From Anaerolineales bacterium (GTDB lineage Bacteria > Chloroflexota > Anaerolineae > Anaerolineales > Villigracilaceae): DNA of 56,193 nt. The DNA is taken from contig JACZJC010000065.1 of the NCBI GenBank assembly GCA_014860745.1, positions 1-56,193 of the forward strand. Direction: 5' to 3'. Under the pieces are notes generated by a model that worked only from the letters and a program-made list of their open reading frames with translations, searched no databases and was not told the DNA's origin. Positions 45,319 to 53,433 of the stretch are shown here, one piece after another; position 1 is the stretch's first letter; each line of letters begins with the position of its first letter. The translations under genes and the position numbers were made by a program.

Positions 45319-45809
45319 GCTGTGACTCCCGCACCGGGCTTCATGCCGGGGAAAGTCCCCGCGGGCGGTTGTTTACCAAATCCAGGCACGTTCAAGCGTA
45401 CCAGCCAGTAATACATGGCGCATCCCACACAGAAACCACCAAAGGCGTTCAGCGAAGCCAGCACAACGACGATCCACACGAGGATCCAGCCCAGCACAGC
45501 AGCGCCGAGGAATAATGCAGCCGAACCAACCGCCATGAACAGAAAACCGACAAATTGCGCGAAACGGTGCGGCTCGGGATTATCCTCCAGCACATCGGGC
45601 TTCATCCAACCGCGCGGCTTGAGCAGGAATGAGTAAATAAAACCAAAGCCTGGTTTCTTCAAAACGGCGCCGAGTCCCATCATCAGCGCGACGAATGCTG
45701 CGACAACTGGCTGGTTGAAAATAAACGCAAGCACGCCCAATGAAATGATAAATAATTGGTGTGCCTTTAATGCGGAATGATCCACTTTTTGCAAGGTTTG
45801 CAATGTCAT
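45315..45809 (-). CDS. DUF4395 family membrane protein
   Basis: 164 residues with four hydrophobic segments. The C-terminal FGGFCVGCAMYYWLVR contains a membrane-embedded CVGC pair typical of DUF4395. The pair could exchange electrons with the thioredoxin-like protein, whose gene overlaps by 4 bp (inference). No function is established. Confidence 0.85.
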   Translation of the reverse strand: MTLQTLQKVDHSALKAHQLFIISLGVLAFIFNQPVVAAFVALMMGLGAVLKKPGFGFIYSFLLKPRGWMKPDVLEDNPEPHRFAQFVGFLFMAVGSAALFLGAAVLGWILVWIVVVLASLNAFGGFCVGCAMYYWLVRLNVPGFGKQPPAGTFPGMKPGAGVTA

Positions 45810-45843
45810 ATTAAGAATCCTGTTTTATATTTTTATCCAACTC

Positions 45844-45886
45844 GGTGGTAGAGTAGGCGGCGCTCGTCCGCCGTATCGAAACCACC
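45844..45886. repeat. Short imperfect palindrome
   Basis: GGTGGT ... ACCACC arms enclose GGCGG-cgctcgt-CCGCC. It lies between the JAMM-protease and DUF4395 genes and resembles short interspersed repeats. No T-run follows. Confidence 0.5.
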
Positions 45887-45893
45887 TTGAGTG

Positions 45894-46304
45894 TTATGAA
45901 ATCTTTATCTCTTCTTCTTCATACTTCGAGCGGTCTTCCACCAATCTCCACGAGCGGTGACTGACCGATTTACCTTTATCCACGCGCGTGATGATGTAGG
46001 AGAAAAACGGCTGTGCCCATTCACGGTCATATTCGGAGGGAATGTTCGGGCAATCGGGGTGTGAATGAAAGACACCGATTAAACTCAGCCCGAGGCTATC
46101 GGCCTTTAACTCTGCTTTGAGATAATCTTCGGGGGTGAACAAAAATCGGTTGTGACGCGCTTCATCCTCGCGCATATTCGGCAAAGACAAAATCTCTTTC
46201 ACTTCGCCGTCATTGCCCAGCAAAAAACCAGCCCCCTCTTCGGGATAAGCCGCTTCAATGTGTTTGTTGATCTGTTCGATCAAATCGTTTGGAATTGCCA
46301 GCAT
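45894..46304 (-). CDS. mec: JAMM/Mov34 metallopeptidase (Mec-like)
   Basis: 136 residues. The JAMM zinc motif is complete: Glu in PEEGAGFLLG near residue 22, then GVFHSHPDCPNIPSEYD near 78-94 (HSHP...D). In Mycobacterium tuberculosis the Mec protease releases cysteine from the CysO-cysteine adduct. Here it directly follows cysM with overlapping stop and start (TAATG) and a CysO-like gene stands upstream, so the same role is likely. The start at 46304 was preferred over GTG at 46319 because of the coupling. Confidence 0.9.
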   Translation of the reverse strand: MLAIPNDLIEQINKHIEAAYPEEGAGFLLGNDGEVKEILSLPNMREDEARHNRFLFTPEDYLKAELKADSLGLSLIGVFHSHPDCPNIPSEYDREWAQPFFSYIITRVDKGKSVSHRSWRLVEDRSKYEEEEIKIS

Positions 46305-47254
46305 TACTTCCGCTCCCACAATGATTTATCGCTCAAATACTTGTAACCCGCGTCGGGGAACACGGTCACCACCACACCTTCATCCAACTCGTTTGCAATC
46401 TGAAGCGCAGCGACAGCCGCCGCCCCGGAGGATATGCCCACGAAGAGGCCTTCCTCCCGCGCCAAGCGATTCACCATCTCATGCGCCGCCTCAGTCTTGA
46501 CCTCAAGCGGAGTGCCCGCAAGTGACTCATCATAAATCCCGGGCTTGATCGCACTTGGCATATGTTTCAAGCCTTCTAGCCCATGGAAAGGCGCATCAGG
46601 TTGGAAAGCTAAAATCCTCACATCTGGCAATTGCTCTCGCAAATACTTTCCTGTGCCCATCAACGTTCCGGAAGTGCCCAACCCTGTAATGAAATGAGTC
46701 ACCAATCCATTCGTCTGAGCAAGTATCTCAGGTCCCGTAGATAGGTAATGTGCCTGCCAGTTTGCAGAGTTATTGTATTGATTGGCGTACCAATACAGAT
46801 CTGGTTTTTCCGCAGCCATTTCACGCGCTTTGAGAATCGCACCATCCGATCCTTCGAGCGGATCGGTGAGCACCAACTCCGCGCCGAGGGCTTTGAGAAT
46901 GGTGATGCGCTCCGCACTGGCGCTGGCCGGCACCGCCAATGTGACCGGGATTCCCAATGCCGCGCCAAAAGTGGCGTATGAAATTCCCATGTTTCCCGAA
47001 GTGGAATCGAGCAGGCGTTTGCCGTTGCCCAGATCGCCGTTGATGATGGCGTTCTGGATGATATTCAACGCGGGCCGATCCTTGACTGAGCCGCCGGGGT
47101 TGAACCATTCAGCCTTGGCAAATACTTTTACACGCGGAGACAAGCCAAGGCGTAGTCTGCGAAGCGGAAGGAGCGGCGTGTTGCCCACATGAGCAGGAAG
47201 CCCATCAAGCGGAATTAAATTTGTGTTTGTTAATCGAAAATCCAGCAGGGTCAT
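46304..47254 (-). CDS. cysM: Cysteine synthase CysM (CysO-dependent type)
   Basis: 316 residues, fold-type II PLP enzyme. The PLP lysine lies in FNPGGSVKDRPALN near residue 53, the Asn loop is DSTSGNMGISYA, the phosphate loop is GLGTSGTLMGTG, and GISSGAAAV is near the C-terminus. The stretch VLTDPLEGSDGAI is typical of CysM enzymes that use O-phosphoserine and a thiocarboxylated carrier. It sits between a CysO-like carrier gene and a Mec-like protease gene, which supports that chemistry. The ATG at 47254 follows AAGAGAAGAT. It is preceded by a long, structured leader and its own promoter. Confidence 0.92.
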   Translation of the reverse strand: MTLLDFRLTNTNLIPLDGLPAHVGNTPLLPLRRLRLGLSPRVKVFAKAEWFNPGGSVKDRPALNIIQNAIINGDLGNGKRLLDSTSGNMGISYATFGAALGIPVTLAVPASASAERITILKALGAELVLTDPLEGSDGAILKAREMAAEKPDLYWYANQYNNSANWQAHYLSTGPEILAQTNGLVTHFITGLGTSGTLMGTGKYLREQLPDVRILAFQPDAPFHGLEGLKHMPSAIKPGIYDESLAGTPLEVKTEAAHEMVNRLAREEGLFVGISSGAAAVAALQIANELDEGVVVTVFPDAGYKYLSDKSLWERK

Positions 47255-47333
47255 ATCTTCTCTTAAATTAAAAGCAGTCAATGGGTAAACAAAAAGACGG
47301 CGAACAAACGCCACACATGCAAAAATTTTGCAA

Positions 47334-47410
47334 GCGGGGGTCGTCCAACCGTCTGAGAGTTCCGTTGACTGCGGAGGGGGTCTGTCTCAGGCGGTGGTTA
47401 CGAGCCCCGC
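47334..47410. repeat. 77-bp palindromic element in the cysM leader
   Basis: Arms 47334-47358 and 47385-47410 are imperfect inverted repeats (GCGGGG...CTGAGA type), enclosing a G/C-rich loop. GTCTGTC in the loop (47380-47386 region) can instead pair with GACAGAC at 47411-47417, so two folds compete. A palindrome TGCAAAAATTTTGCA (47318-47332) and a weak hairpin followed by Ts on the minus strand (47287-47312) lie between it and cysM. It may be an interspersed repeat or a regulatory leader. Confidence 0.6.
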
Positions 47411-47465
47411 GACAGACACAAGCAATAATTAAATGGTTTCATGGTTTATCCGTTAGATGTCAGCT

Positions 47466-47493
47466 ATTTTACGAATCTTACCGATTTTGTCAA
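47466..47493 (-). promoter_or_regulatory. cysM promoter
   Basis: TTGACA (47493-47488) and TAAAAT (47471-47466) are 16 bp apart on the minus strand, 8 bp after the carrier gene stop. The implied cysM leader is about 205 nt. Confidence 0.65.
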
Positions 47494-47501
47494 TATAAAA
47501 A

Positions 47502-47774
47502 TTACCCGCCCGCAGCGGAAGCCATTAATATCACCCTGTCACCCTCACTCAGATTTGTCTCCATCCCATTCAAATCCCGCACATGCACGCCGTTCACGAA
47601 AATATTGAAATGCCTGCGTAACCCTCCCTGCGAATCGAATAGATGCGGTTTCAGTGCCGGGTGGCGGAGGAGAATATTCTCGATCAATTCGGCAACCGAT
47701 GAGCCCTGGATTTCAAACTCGGTCTGGTTATCCACGTAGTACTTCATTACGGCGGGAAAGCGGACAGTAGGCAT
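47502..47774 (-). CDS. cysO: CysO/MoaD-like sulfur carrier protein (copy 2)
   Basis: 90 residues with the beta-grasp fold, starting MPTVRFPAVMKYYVDNQTEF and ending MASAAGG. RRHFNIFVNGVHVRDLNGM matches the CysO core. The C-terminal Gly-Gly is the site of thiocarboxylation. It stands upstream of cysM and mec and is the better CysO candidate by position; the copy at 44540 sits beside moeZ. It is divergent from the SNase-like gene. Confidence 0.9.
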   Translation of the reverse strand: MPTVRFPAVMKYYVDNQTEFEIQGSSVAELIENILLRHPALKPHLFDSQGGLRRHFNIFVNGVHVRDLNGMETNLSEGDRVILMASAAGG

Positions 47775-47797
47775 GCCTGGATTTTACTGCGAGTCGG

Positions 47798-47826
47798 TTG
47801 CCTTTGGCTGGGAAATTCCCTATAAT
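47798..47826 (+). promoter_or_regulatory. Promoter of the SNase-like gene
   Basis: TTGCCT (47798-47803) and a perfect TATAAT (47821-47826) are separated by 17 bp, with AAGGAG downstream and the ATG at 47851. Confidence 0.75.
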
Positions 47827-47850
47827 GAATGAATTACCAAGGAGAGAATC

Positions 47851-48690
47851 ATGGCACAATACAAGGTGGTTGCAGGAACATTTCACGTAAAGGGTTTTCA
47901 ACCTGACGGAGACTCGATCCGCTTTCAGGCCGACAAACCCGAAAATTGGGATTTCTTCGCATGGGAAACCGTGGCCGACAAGGCCGCAAAAAAGAAACAA
48001 CTCCGCGTGGAATCGATCGATGCGATGGAAACTCATTATGCGGGCTATCACCAGCCGCGCCCGTTTGCCATCGCCGCGCTGGAATCCTTACTGGAATTGC
48101 TCAACATCAAATCGGTGGTTTATAGTTTGAGTATAACCCAGATCGTGGATGCGGACGACGGCAAATCTGGTTTCATTGCATCTGCAACCACAGACCGCTT
48201 CGGACGACCCATTAGCTATCTCTTTCCAAAATCAGCCAAACTCACCGACGGCGCTGTCATGGATTCGGCCGACCTGCCCATCGAAAAATCGCTCAATTTT
48301 CAACTCGCGCGCGAAGGGTTGGTCTATCCCACGTTTTACACGACAACAGATCGAATCTTGGCCGAGAAAATTCGCGCTGTTGTGGCGCGCGCCCGAAAAA
48401 CAAAGCGCGGAATCTGGTCCATCGACCGCACGCCTGATTTCATGCTGTGGGATATTCGCACCATTCAGGAAGATATTCTGCTGATGCCCAAGCTCTTCCG
48501 CCGCCTCGTCGGGTTCTTCGACAAATATTCAGACTTTGGCAAATTGGAAGAGTACATGGCAAAACAAAGAGACAACCTCGTCCTGTGGGACGGCACGAAG
48601 AAAAGATCGCTGGCAGATTTGATGAAGATCAGCGGCAGGCGCTTGCAAATGAAAACGCCGGTGGAGGATATTCTGTTTTCTCCGAAGTGA
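47851..48690 (+). CDS. SNase-like (TNase-fold) domain protein
   Basis: 279 residues. An N-terminal OB-fold resembling staphylococcal nuclease is suggested by FQPDGDSIRFQ, LRVESIDAMETHY, TDRFGRPISYLF and ARKTKRGIW. The usual catalytic Arg-Glu-Arg set is not clearly recognisable: the DGDxxR and the Arg of LRVESID fit, the later ones are uncertain. A C-terminal part of about 90 residues follows, of unknown role. No signal peptide is visible, so it is probably cytoplasmic. A promoter and an AAGGAG site precede the ATG. Confidence 0.75.
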   Translation: MAQYKVVAGTFHVKGFQPDGDSIRFQADKPENWDFFAWETVADKAAKKKQLRVESIDAMETHYAGYHQPRPFAIAALESLLELLNIKSVVYSLSITQIVDADDGKSGFIASATTDRFGRPISYLFPKSAKLTDGAVMDSADLPIEKSLNFQLAREGLVYPTFYTTTDRILAEKIRAVVARARKTKRGIWSIDRTPDFMLWDIRTIQEDILLMPKLFRRLVGFFDKYSDFGKLEEYMAKQRDNLVLWDGTKKRSLADLMKISGRRLQMKTPVEDILFSPK

Positions 48691-48710
48691 GGGCAGGGCA
48701 AAGCAATATG

Positions 48711-48754
48711 TAATAAGAGAAGTCCCAAGGAAAGCCTTGGGACTTCTCTTATTA
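48711..48754. terminator. Bidirectional terminator between SNase-like and TPR genes
   Basis: A perfect 20-bp stem with a 4-nt loop (TAATAAGAGAAGTCCCAAGG and its complement) lies between two convergent genes. Neither side has a long T-run. Confidence 0.75.
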
Positions 48755-48759
48755 CCTTA

Positions 48760-50154
48760 TCACGGAAAATATTGCTTCAACATTTCTTCTGCCTGGGCGG
48801 CATATACACCGCCTGCATCCGCATCACGGACGTAGGTCAATTGATTGAAGGCGGCGGCGCGGTTTCCCTGAGCAAGGTGAGTCATGGCAAGATGAATGTA
48901 GGCGGGAAAATGATTCGGATAACGGGCGATCACATCCAACAGGATTTGCTCCGCATTGGCATACCGCCCCGAAGAAAAAAGTGAGTATCCCAATGCATCC
49001 AATGCAAGCGGATCGTTTGGCGCAAGCCTTGCTGCATTTTGCGCCGCGGGCAGACCCACATCTTCAATATGCACGCCATTCTCCGCGCATAAAACCGCCA
49101 GCAACCGCCAGTAGGTTGCGTCCGTTGGCGCAAGTTCTGTGGCGCGTTGATACGCCGCCAGCGCGGCAGCAAGGTCTCCAAGTTTGGCATACGCATCGCC
49201 CAGCGATGCCTGCCATGCAGGATTCGTCGGTTCATATTCTGCGGCGAGTGCATACTCTGCCCGCATCTGCTCGTATCTCTCAAGGCGATTCCAGTACAAG
49301 CCGCGTAATGCGCGAACAATGGCAGATTTATGATCGAGAGACAAGGCGCGGTCAAGTTCCACGCTTCCATCCTGACCGAGCTGCTGTTTCGTCTCGCCAA
49401 GCCAGGCCCACGCCTCGGCATTTTCCTCATCCAGTTCGATGGCTTTCTCGAATGCTGAAAGGGACAAATCCCACTCCTGGACTAATCCCAAAGCGCGCCC
49501 AATCGTCAGCATTTGCTCGGATGCATCAGGCTGTGTGGCAGATATATTCAAGGCGGTGGTCATTGTCTGTACCGCGGAATCAGTTTGCGGGTCGAGGGAA
49601 GAGGCGAGAGTTAATTCAGAAAATGCCTTATCGGGCTCGAGGAGCGTCAGTAAAATGCCCAGCCGGTAATGGGAGTACGCGTCGCTGACATCGAGGCGAA
49701 TTTGATTTTGAAGCGCGTCCCGCTCGGCAGGCCAATCCTTCTGCTGGCGATGGACGAATGCGAGCCCGCGATAAAGATATAGGGAATCATAAAATTGCAG
49801 ACCTTCCTGATAGGCCTGCAAAGCCGAAGGGAGATCGTCGAGGTTGGCATGTGAATTTCCCAATGCGACCCAACCCTGTTCGGAAAGCCGGGGCGCGCGG
49901 TTTAGGGATACGACGGCATCGGAATATCTTTTGCCTGCGTAGGCGGCAATTCCGGCCTTTTCCCAAAGATCGCTGCGCCAGGGCAGAAGCCACGCGGCCT
50001 GTTGGTATTTCTCCATTGCTATTTCATAATTTTGTGCGGTGAACTCCCTCTCTGCTTGCTGGATGGAGGAATATCCAGTAAATAGAATGGGGAAAAGAAT
50101 AGCGGCCAGGATGACCGCGCCAATAACCAAAGCGGATTGTTTTCGATTTCGCAT
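48760..50154 (-). CDS. Membrane-anchored TPR repeat protein
   Basis: 464 residues. An N-terminal hydrophobic anchor (about 8-28, ALVIGAVILAAILFPILF) is followed by about ten tetratricopeptide repeats. Examples are AEREFTAQNYEIAMEKYQQA, DLSLSAFEKAIELDEENAEA and DLAAALAAYQRATELAPTDA. It is a protein-interaction scaffold, probably on the outer face of the membrane; the partner is unknown. The ATG at 50154 is only about 11 nt after a TATAAT box, so the mRNA may be leaderless. It is divergent from the histidine-kinase-like gene. Confidence 0.87.
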   Translation of the reverse strand: MRNRKQSALVIGAVILAAILFPILFTGYSSIQQAEREFTAQNYEIAMEKYQQAAWLLPWRSDLWEKAGIAAYAGKRYSDAVVSLNRAPRLSEQGWVALGNSHANLDDLPSALQAYQEGLQFYDSLYLYRGLAFVHRQQKDWPAERDALQNQIRLDVSDAYSHYRLGILLTLLEPDKAFSELTLASSLDPQTDSAVQTMTTALNISATQPDASEQMLTIGRALGLVQEWDLSLSAFEKAIELDEENAEAWAWLGETKQQLGQDGSVELDRALSLDHKSAIVRALRGLYWNRLERYEQMRAEYALAAEYEPTNPAWQASLGDAYAKLGDLAAALAAYQRATELAPTDATYWRLLAVLCAENGVHIEDVGLPAAQNAARLAPNDPLALDALGYSLFSSGRYANAEQILLDVIARYPNHFPAYIHLAMTHLAQGNRAAAFNQLTYVRDADAGGVYAAQAEEMLKQYFP

Positions 50155-50164
50155 CGCAATGATA

Positions 50165-50170
50165 ATTATA
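50165..50170 (-). promoter_or_regulatory. -10 box of the TPR gene
   Basis: TATAAT on the minus strand ends 10 bp before the ATG at 50154. The transcript would start about 4 nt before the ATG, hence a leaderless or near-leaderless mRNA. No convincing -35. Confidence 0.5.
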
Positions 50171-50202
50171 CGTTGGGCGAGCCATATTTTTTGAACTGGC
50201 AG

Positions 50203-50208
50203 TATAAT
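50203..50208 (+). promoter_or_regulatory. -10 box of the histidine-kinase-like gene
   Basis: A perfect TATAAT ends 9 bp before the ATG at 50218, again implying a leaderless transcript. No -35 at the right distance. The divergent -10 boxes of the two genes are 32 bp apart. Confidence 0.5.
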
Positions 50209-50217
50209 CATGGAAGC

Positions 50218-52578
50218 ATGGATGTATTTACCGGTCAAATCCTCACTCAACTTACCAATCCGCCTGGGGATTTAATTTACTACATCGTTTTGGTGTTCGC
50301 GGTGGCGAGCGCGCTGCAATCGGCCTTTAATCATTGGCGGGCAAGCGAATTCCCGCAGGCAAAACGCGCGTTTGTGGGGCTTGGCGTACTGCTTGGCGCG
50401 CAGATCTTCATGTTCCTTTTGAGCGGTCTCGGCTGGCAGCAGATCGTGGAACCGAGGACGATCCTCCCCCCGATGGACAGAGCCTTTATTCTGTTTGGGA
50501 TCATTTGGATCACCTGGCTGTACGCCTTTCCAGAACCAAACCGCGGCGCAGATGCGGCCGCAGCCTTATTGAGTATGCTCGTGCTGGTTGCCTTGGGGGT
50601 GAGCCTGCTCACTTGGCAGGCGCAGATCGGAGATCCGCAATTCGCATCCCTTAGTTATAACCAAACCGTGGACGATTGGTTTTGGCAGATCGGGTCATTA
50701 TTATTTGCCCTTTTGGGCATCGCCATCCTTTTCATCCGCAGGCCGGATGGAATGTGGTATGGGATCGCCCTGCTTTTCATCGGTTTTTTGGGTCATGTGG
50801 GACATCTCCTCTTTCAAGTGGAAGGAAATTATTCAGGGATTGTGCGGCTTGCGTATATGGCCGCTTATCCCATTTTACTAACCTTGCCACAACGTTTCTC
50901 ATTGCCTGCTTCCCCCATTCCACAGCTGCGGTCCGCTGCGACCAAACAGGACACCATTGGAGGGCATGAACGCAGGCGTTACAGCACCGACCCCAAAACC
51001 TTTCATGCCCTGCTTGCCCTGGCGGCTGAATCGAATCCCACAAAAGTAAGCCAGGCCATCACCCGCGCCATCTCACAGACGATGTTATCCGACCTGTGCT
51101 TTATGATCTACCTAACGGATAACAACAATCAGATGGTGATCGCAGGCGGTTATGACCTGATTCGAGAGGACAGTCTCGAAGGTGGTTCACTCAATAAAAG
51201 CTCGATCCCCATGCTGGCAAATTCGCTCCAGCGCGGACGTCCATTGCGGATGCCGGCCAGCAGCACTTCCGCCGATGTGAAAGGACTTGGCGATATTCTC
51301 GGGCTGCCCAACCCCGGCCATTTGCTAAGTGTACCGATCCTCACACCGGAGAGGGAATCATTGGGCGGAATCCTCCTGCTCTCCCCTTATTCCGACCGAA
51401 CCTGGACAGCGGAAGACCAGGCGTTCCTATCCAATATTGCTGTATCGCTGGTGCCGATTATCAAACGCAGCCAGAAATTAAATAAACTGGAAACCCAGGC
51501 AGACCAGGCCCGCACCCAGACCATTCAACTGGAGCGGCAGGTTCAGGAACTCACCCAGCAATTGGAGGCTGCCCGCGCGGAGATCCAAAAAAGCGGTTCC
51601 GTGGAAATGTCGTCCCTGCTTGTCGCCCAGGAAGAGTCGCAGCGCATCATCGAGCAATTACAGATTGAAAACGCTGAATTACGTTCGGGCAAGAACTTGC
51701 AGTCGTTAAGCTCCTCATCTCATCTTGAGCAGGAACTAAAGGCATCCTTGCAGGAATTGGCTCATTTACAAAACCAGCTTGCGGACTCCAACATGAAAGT
51801 GCACGAATTGGAAAAGGGACGGGTGGCCGCGAAAAGCACCGAACAAGCCGAGGTCATCGCGTCTATTTCGCAGGAATTGCGCCAGCCGTTATCTTCCATC
51901 GTCGGATATACGGATTTGCTGCTCGGTGAGTCCGTGGGCATTCTGGGCGCATTGCAAAGGAAATTCGTGGAACGCATCAAGGCATCCACCGAACGGATCC
52001 GCAGTTTGACGGATGACATGATCCAGGTCACCACGCTGGAAACGGAACTGAACGATCTCAAACCCGAATCCGTGGACTTGAATTCGATCATCGACAATGC
52101 GATGTCGTACACGAGCACACAAGTGCGCGAGAAAAATATTTCCATGCATCTTGAATTGCCAAAATCGCTCGCTCCCATTCAGGCGGACAGGGAGGCTTTG
52201 CAGCAGATTCTGATCCACCTGCTGCAAAATGCCGGGGCGGCGACTCCGTTCGAAGGCATGGTCAGGCTTAAGGTCCAGACCCGAAGCGAAAACGGTTTGG
52301 ATTTCATCCTCATTCAAGTCACAGACAGCGGCGGTGGAATCGCATCTGAAGACCTTCCGCGAGTCTTCACGCGGTTGTACCGGGCTGATAATGTGCTGAT
52401 CCAGGGAGTCGGCGATACCGGTGTGGGTCTTTCCATTGCAAAGACACTGACCGAAGCTCAGCATGGGCGGATTTGGGTGGAGAGCGAACAGGGATCTGGG
52501 TCGACATTCAGCGTGCTCCTTCCGATCGCCGGCGCGACCATATCTGAAAACAACATTGAAGTTAAAGGAAAGAAATAA
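50218..52578 (+). CDS. Histidine-kinase-like membrane sensor lacking the phosphoacceptor histidine
   Basis: 786 residues. About eight hydrophobic segments lie in residues 15-230, a GAF domain covers about 265-420, a long coiled coil covers 420-540, then a HisKA-like and a HATPase domain. The H-box reads SISQELRQPLSSI: codon 552 is CAG (Gln) where His is expected (SHELRTPL). The ATPase boxes look intact: N-box QNAGAAT, DSGGGIA, GVGDTGVGLSIAK, and GSGSTFSVLLP. It may bind ATP but cannot autophosphorylate at the usual site. It is coupled to a LysM gene (TAATG overlap) and followed by an LCP gene, suggesting a cell-envelope role. Confidence 0.88.
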   Translation: MDVFTGQILTQLTNPPGDLIYYIVLVFAVASALQSAFNHWRASEFPQAKRAFVGLGVLLGAQIFMFLLSGLGWQQIVEPRTILPPMDRAFILFGIIWITWLYAFPEPNRGADAAAALLSMLVLVALGVSLLTWQAQIGDPQFASLSYNQTVDDWFWQIGSLLFALLGIAILFIRRPDGMWYGIALLFIGFLGHVGHLLFQVEGNYSGIVRLAYMAAYPILLTLPQRFSLPASPIPQLRSAATKQDTIGGHERRRYSTDPKTFHALLALAAESNPTKVSQAITRAISQTMLSDLCFMIYLTDNNNQMVIAGGYDLIREDSLEGGSLNKSSIPMLANSLQRGRPLRMPASSTSADVKGLGDILGLPNPGHLLSVPILTPERESLGGILLLSPYSDRTWTAEDQAFLSNIAVSLVPIIKRSQKLNKLETQADQARTQTIQLERQVQELTQQLEAARAEIQKSGSVEMSSLLVAQEESQRIIEQLQIENAELRSGKNLQSLSSSSHLEQELKASLQELAHLQNQLADSNMKVHELEKGRVAAKSTEQAEVIASISQELRQPLSSIVGYTDLLLGESVGILGALQRKFVERIKASTERIRSLTDDMIQVTTLETELNDLKPESVDLNSIIDNAMSYTSTQVREKNISMHLELPKSLAPIQADREALQQILIHLLQNAGAATPFEGMVRLKVQTRSENGLDFILIQVTDSGGGIASEDLPRVFTRLYRADNVLIQGVGDTGVGLSIAKTLTEAQHGRIWVESEQGSGSTFSVLLPIAGATISENNIEVKGKK

Positions 52579-53390
52579 TGCAAGGCTTGCGCGATTTTGG
52601 CAACGCGCTAATAGTCGCACTGCTCTCAATAGGATTGATGGTGGGGGCGTTGTCGATCTCGCTTGTGGAGTTTGTGCCTGAAGCGGCTCCCACTGCGACC
52701 AGCATCCTGCTTCCTTCCCCCCTGCCTTTGACCGCCACTTCAACATTCCCGCCCACCTCAACCCCCGTGCCTGGCCTGGAAACCGCAACATCCACCATCA
52801 CACCTGCGTTTACGAATACCAGCGCCGCAATTCAAAGTTCCTGTCAATACCCGTCGAATTGGGTGCGGGTCACCATTCAAACCAACGACACCATCGATAA
52901 TATTGCCGCCCGCTACCGGGTGAGCAAGGACGAGCTGAAGCGCGGGAATTGTTTAATCAGCGACAGCCTTTTTTCGGGCACGGTCTTATACGTTCCGCTT
53001 GTACCGACCAGTACGATGGCAGTCTGCAGGCAGGGCGCTGCGGGGTGGGTGAAATCCTATGTGGTAAAACCCGGCGATACCCTTTATGCCATTGCCACGA
53101 ATCATTACAGCACATCGAATTTGATGAAGACCGTCAATTGCCGAATAAGCGACATTATTTATTCCGGTGAAATCCTTTGGGTGCCCAATGTTGCCACCCG
53201 CACGCCGTACCCAACGCCCATGCCCGGCAGTACCATCACTCCATACCCCACCGACCCGCTAACGCTGACAGCCCTGCCATTCACAGCCACCGTCATTCCA
53301 AGCAATACTTTCGTACCGCCTTCCCCCACATCGACTCCAACGCCGACCCCCGTGCCGACCCAGACTGCCAGCCCAACCGCATTTCCATAA
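52578..53390 (+). CDS. Secreted/anchored protein with two LysM domains
   Basis: 270 residues. An N-terminal membrane segment (about 8-30) is followed by a Pro/Thr-rich linker. LysM-like domains follow at about 95-140 (TIQTNDTIDNIAARYRVSKD) and 155-205 (YVVKPGDTLYAIATNHYSTS), then a low-complexity Pro/Thr tail. LysM binds peptidoglycan or related glycans. Each domain carries a paired cysteine (NC...), possibly a disulfide. The ATG overlaps the stop of the kinase-like gene by 1 bp, so translation is coupled. Confidence 0.9.
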   Translation: MQGLRDFGNALIVALLSIGLMVGALSISLVEFVPEAAPTATSILLPSPLPLTATSTFPPTSTPVPGLETATSTITPAFTNTSAAIQSSCQYPSNWVRVTIQTNDTIDNIAARYRVSKDELKRGNCLISDSLFSGTVLYVPLVPTSTMAVCRQGAAGWVKSYVVKPGDTLYAIATNHYSTSNLMKTVNCRISDIIYSGEILWVPNVATRTPYPTPMPGSTITPYPTDPLTLTALPFTATVIPSNTFVPPSPTSTPTPTPVPTQTASPTAFP

Positions 53391-53433
53391 CCAACCCAGC
53401 ATCACAAATCTCATTTAAACCTGGCACCCATAG

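Noticed and set aside
47340-47400. Glycine-type riboswitch before cysM (ACTCTCAG-like stretch on the minus strand)
   Set aside because: Only one short stretch resembles the aptamer; the other conserved segments are missing and the region is better explained as a long imperfect palindrome.
47281-47739. 152-residue plus-strand open frame
   Set aside because: It runs through the palindromic leader element and antisense to the CysO-like gene.
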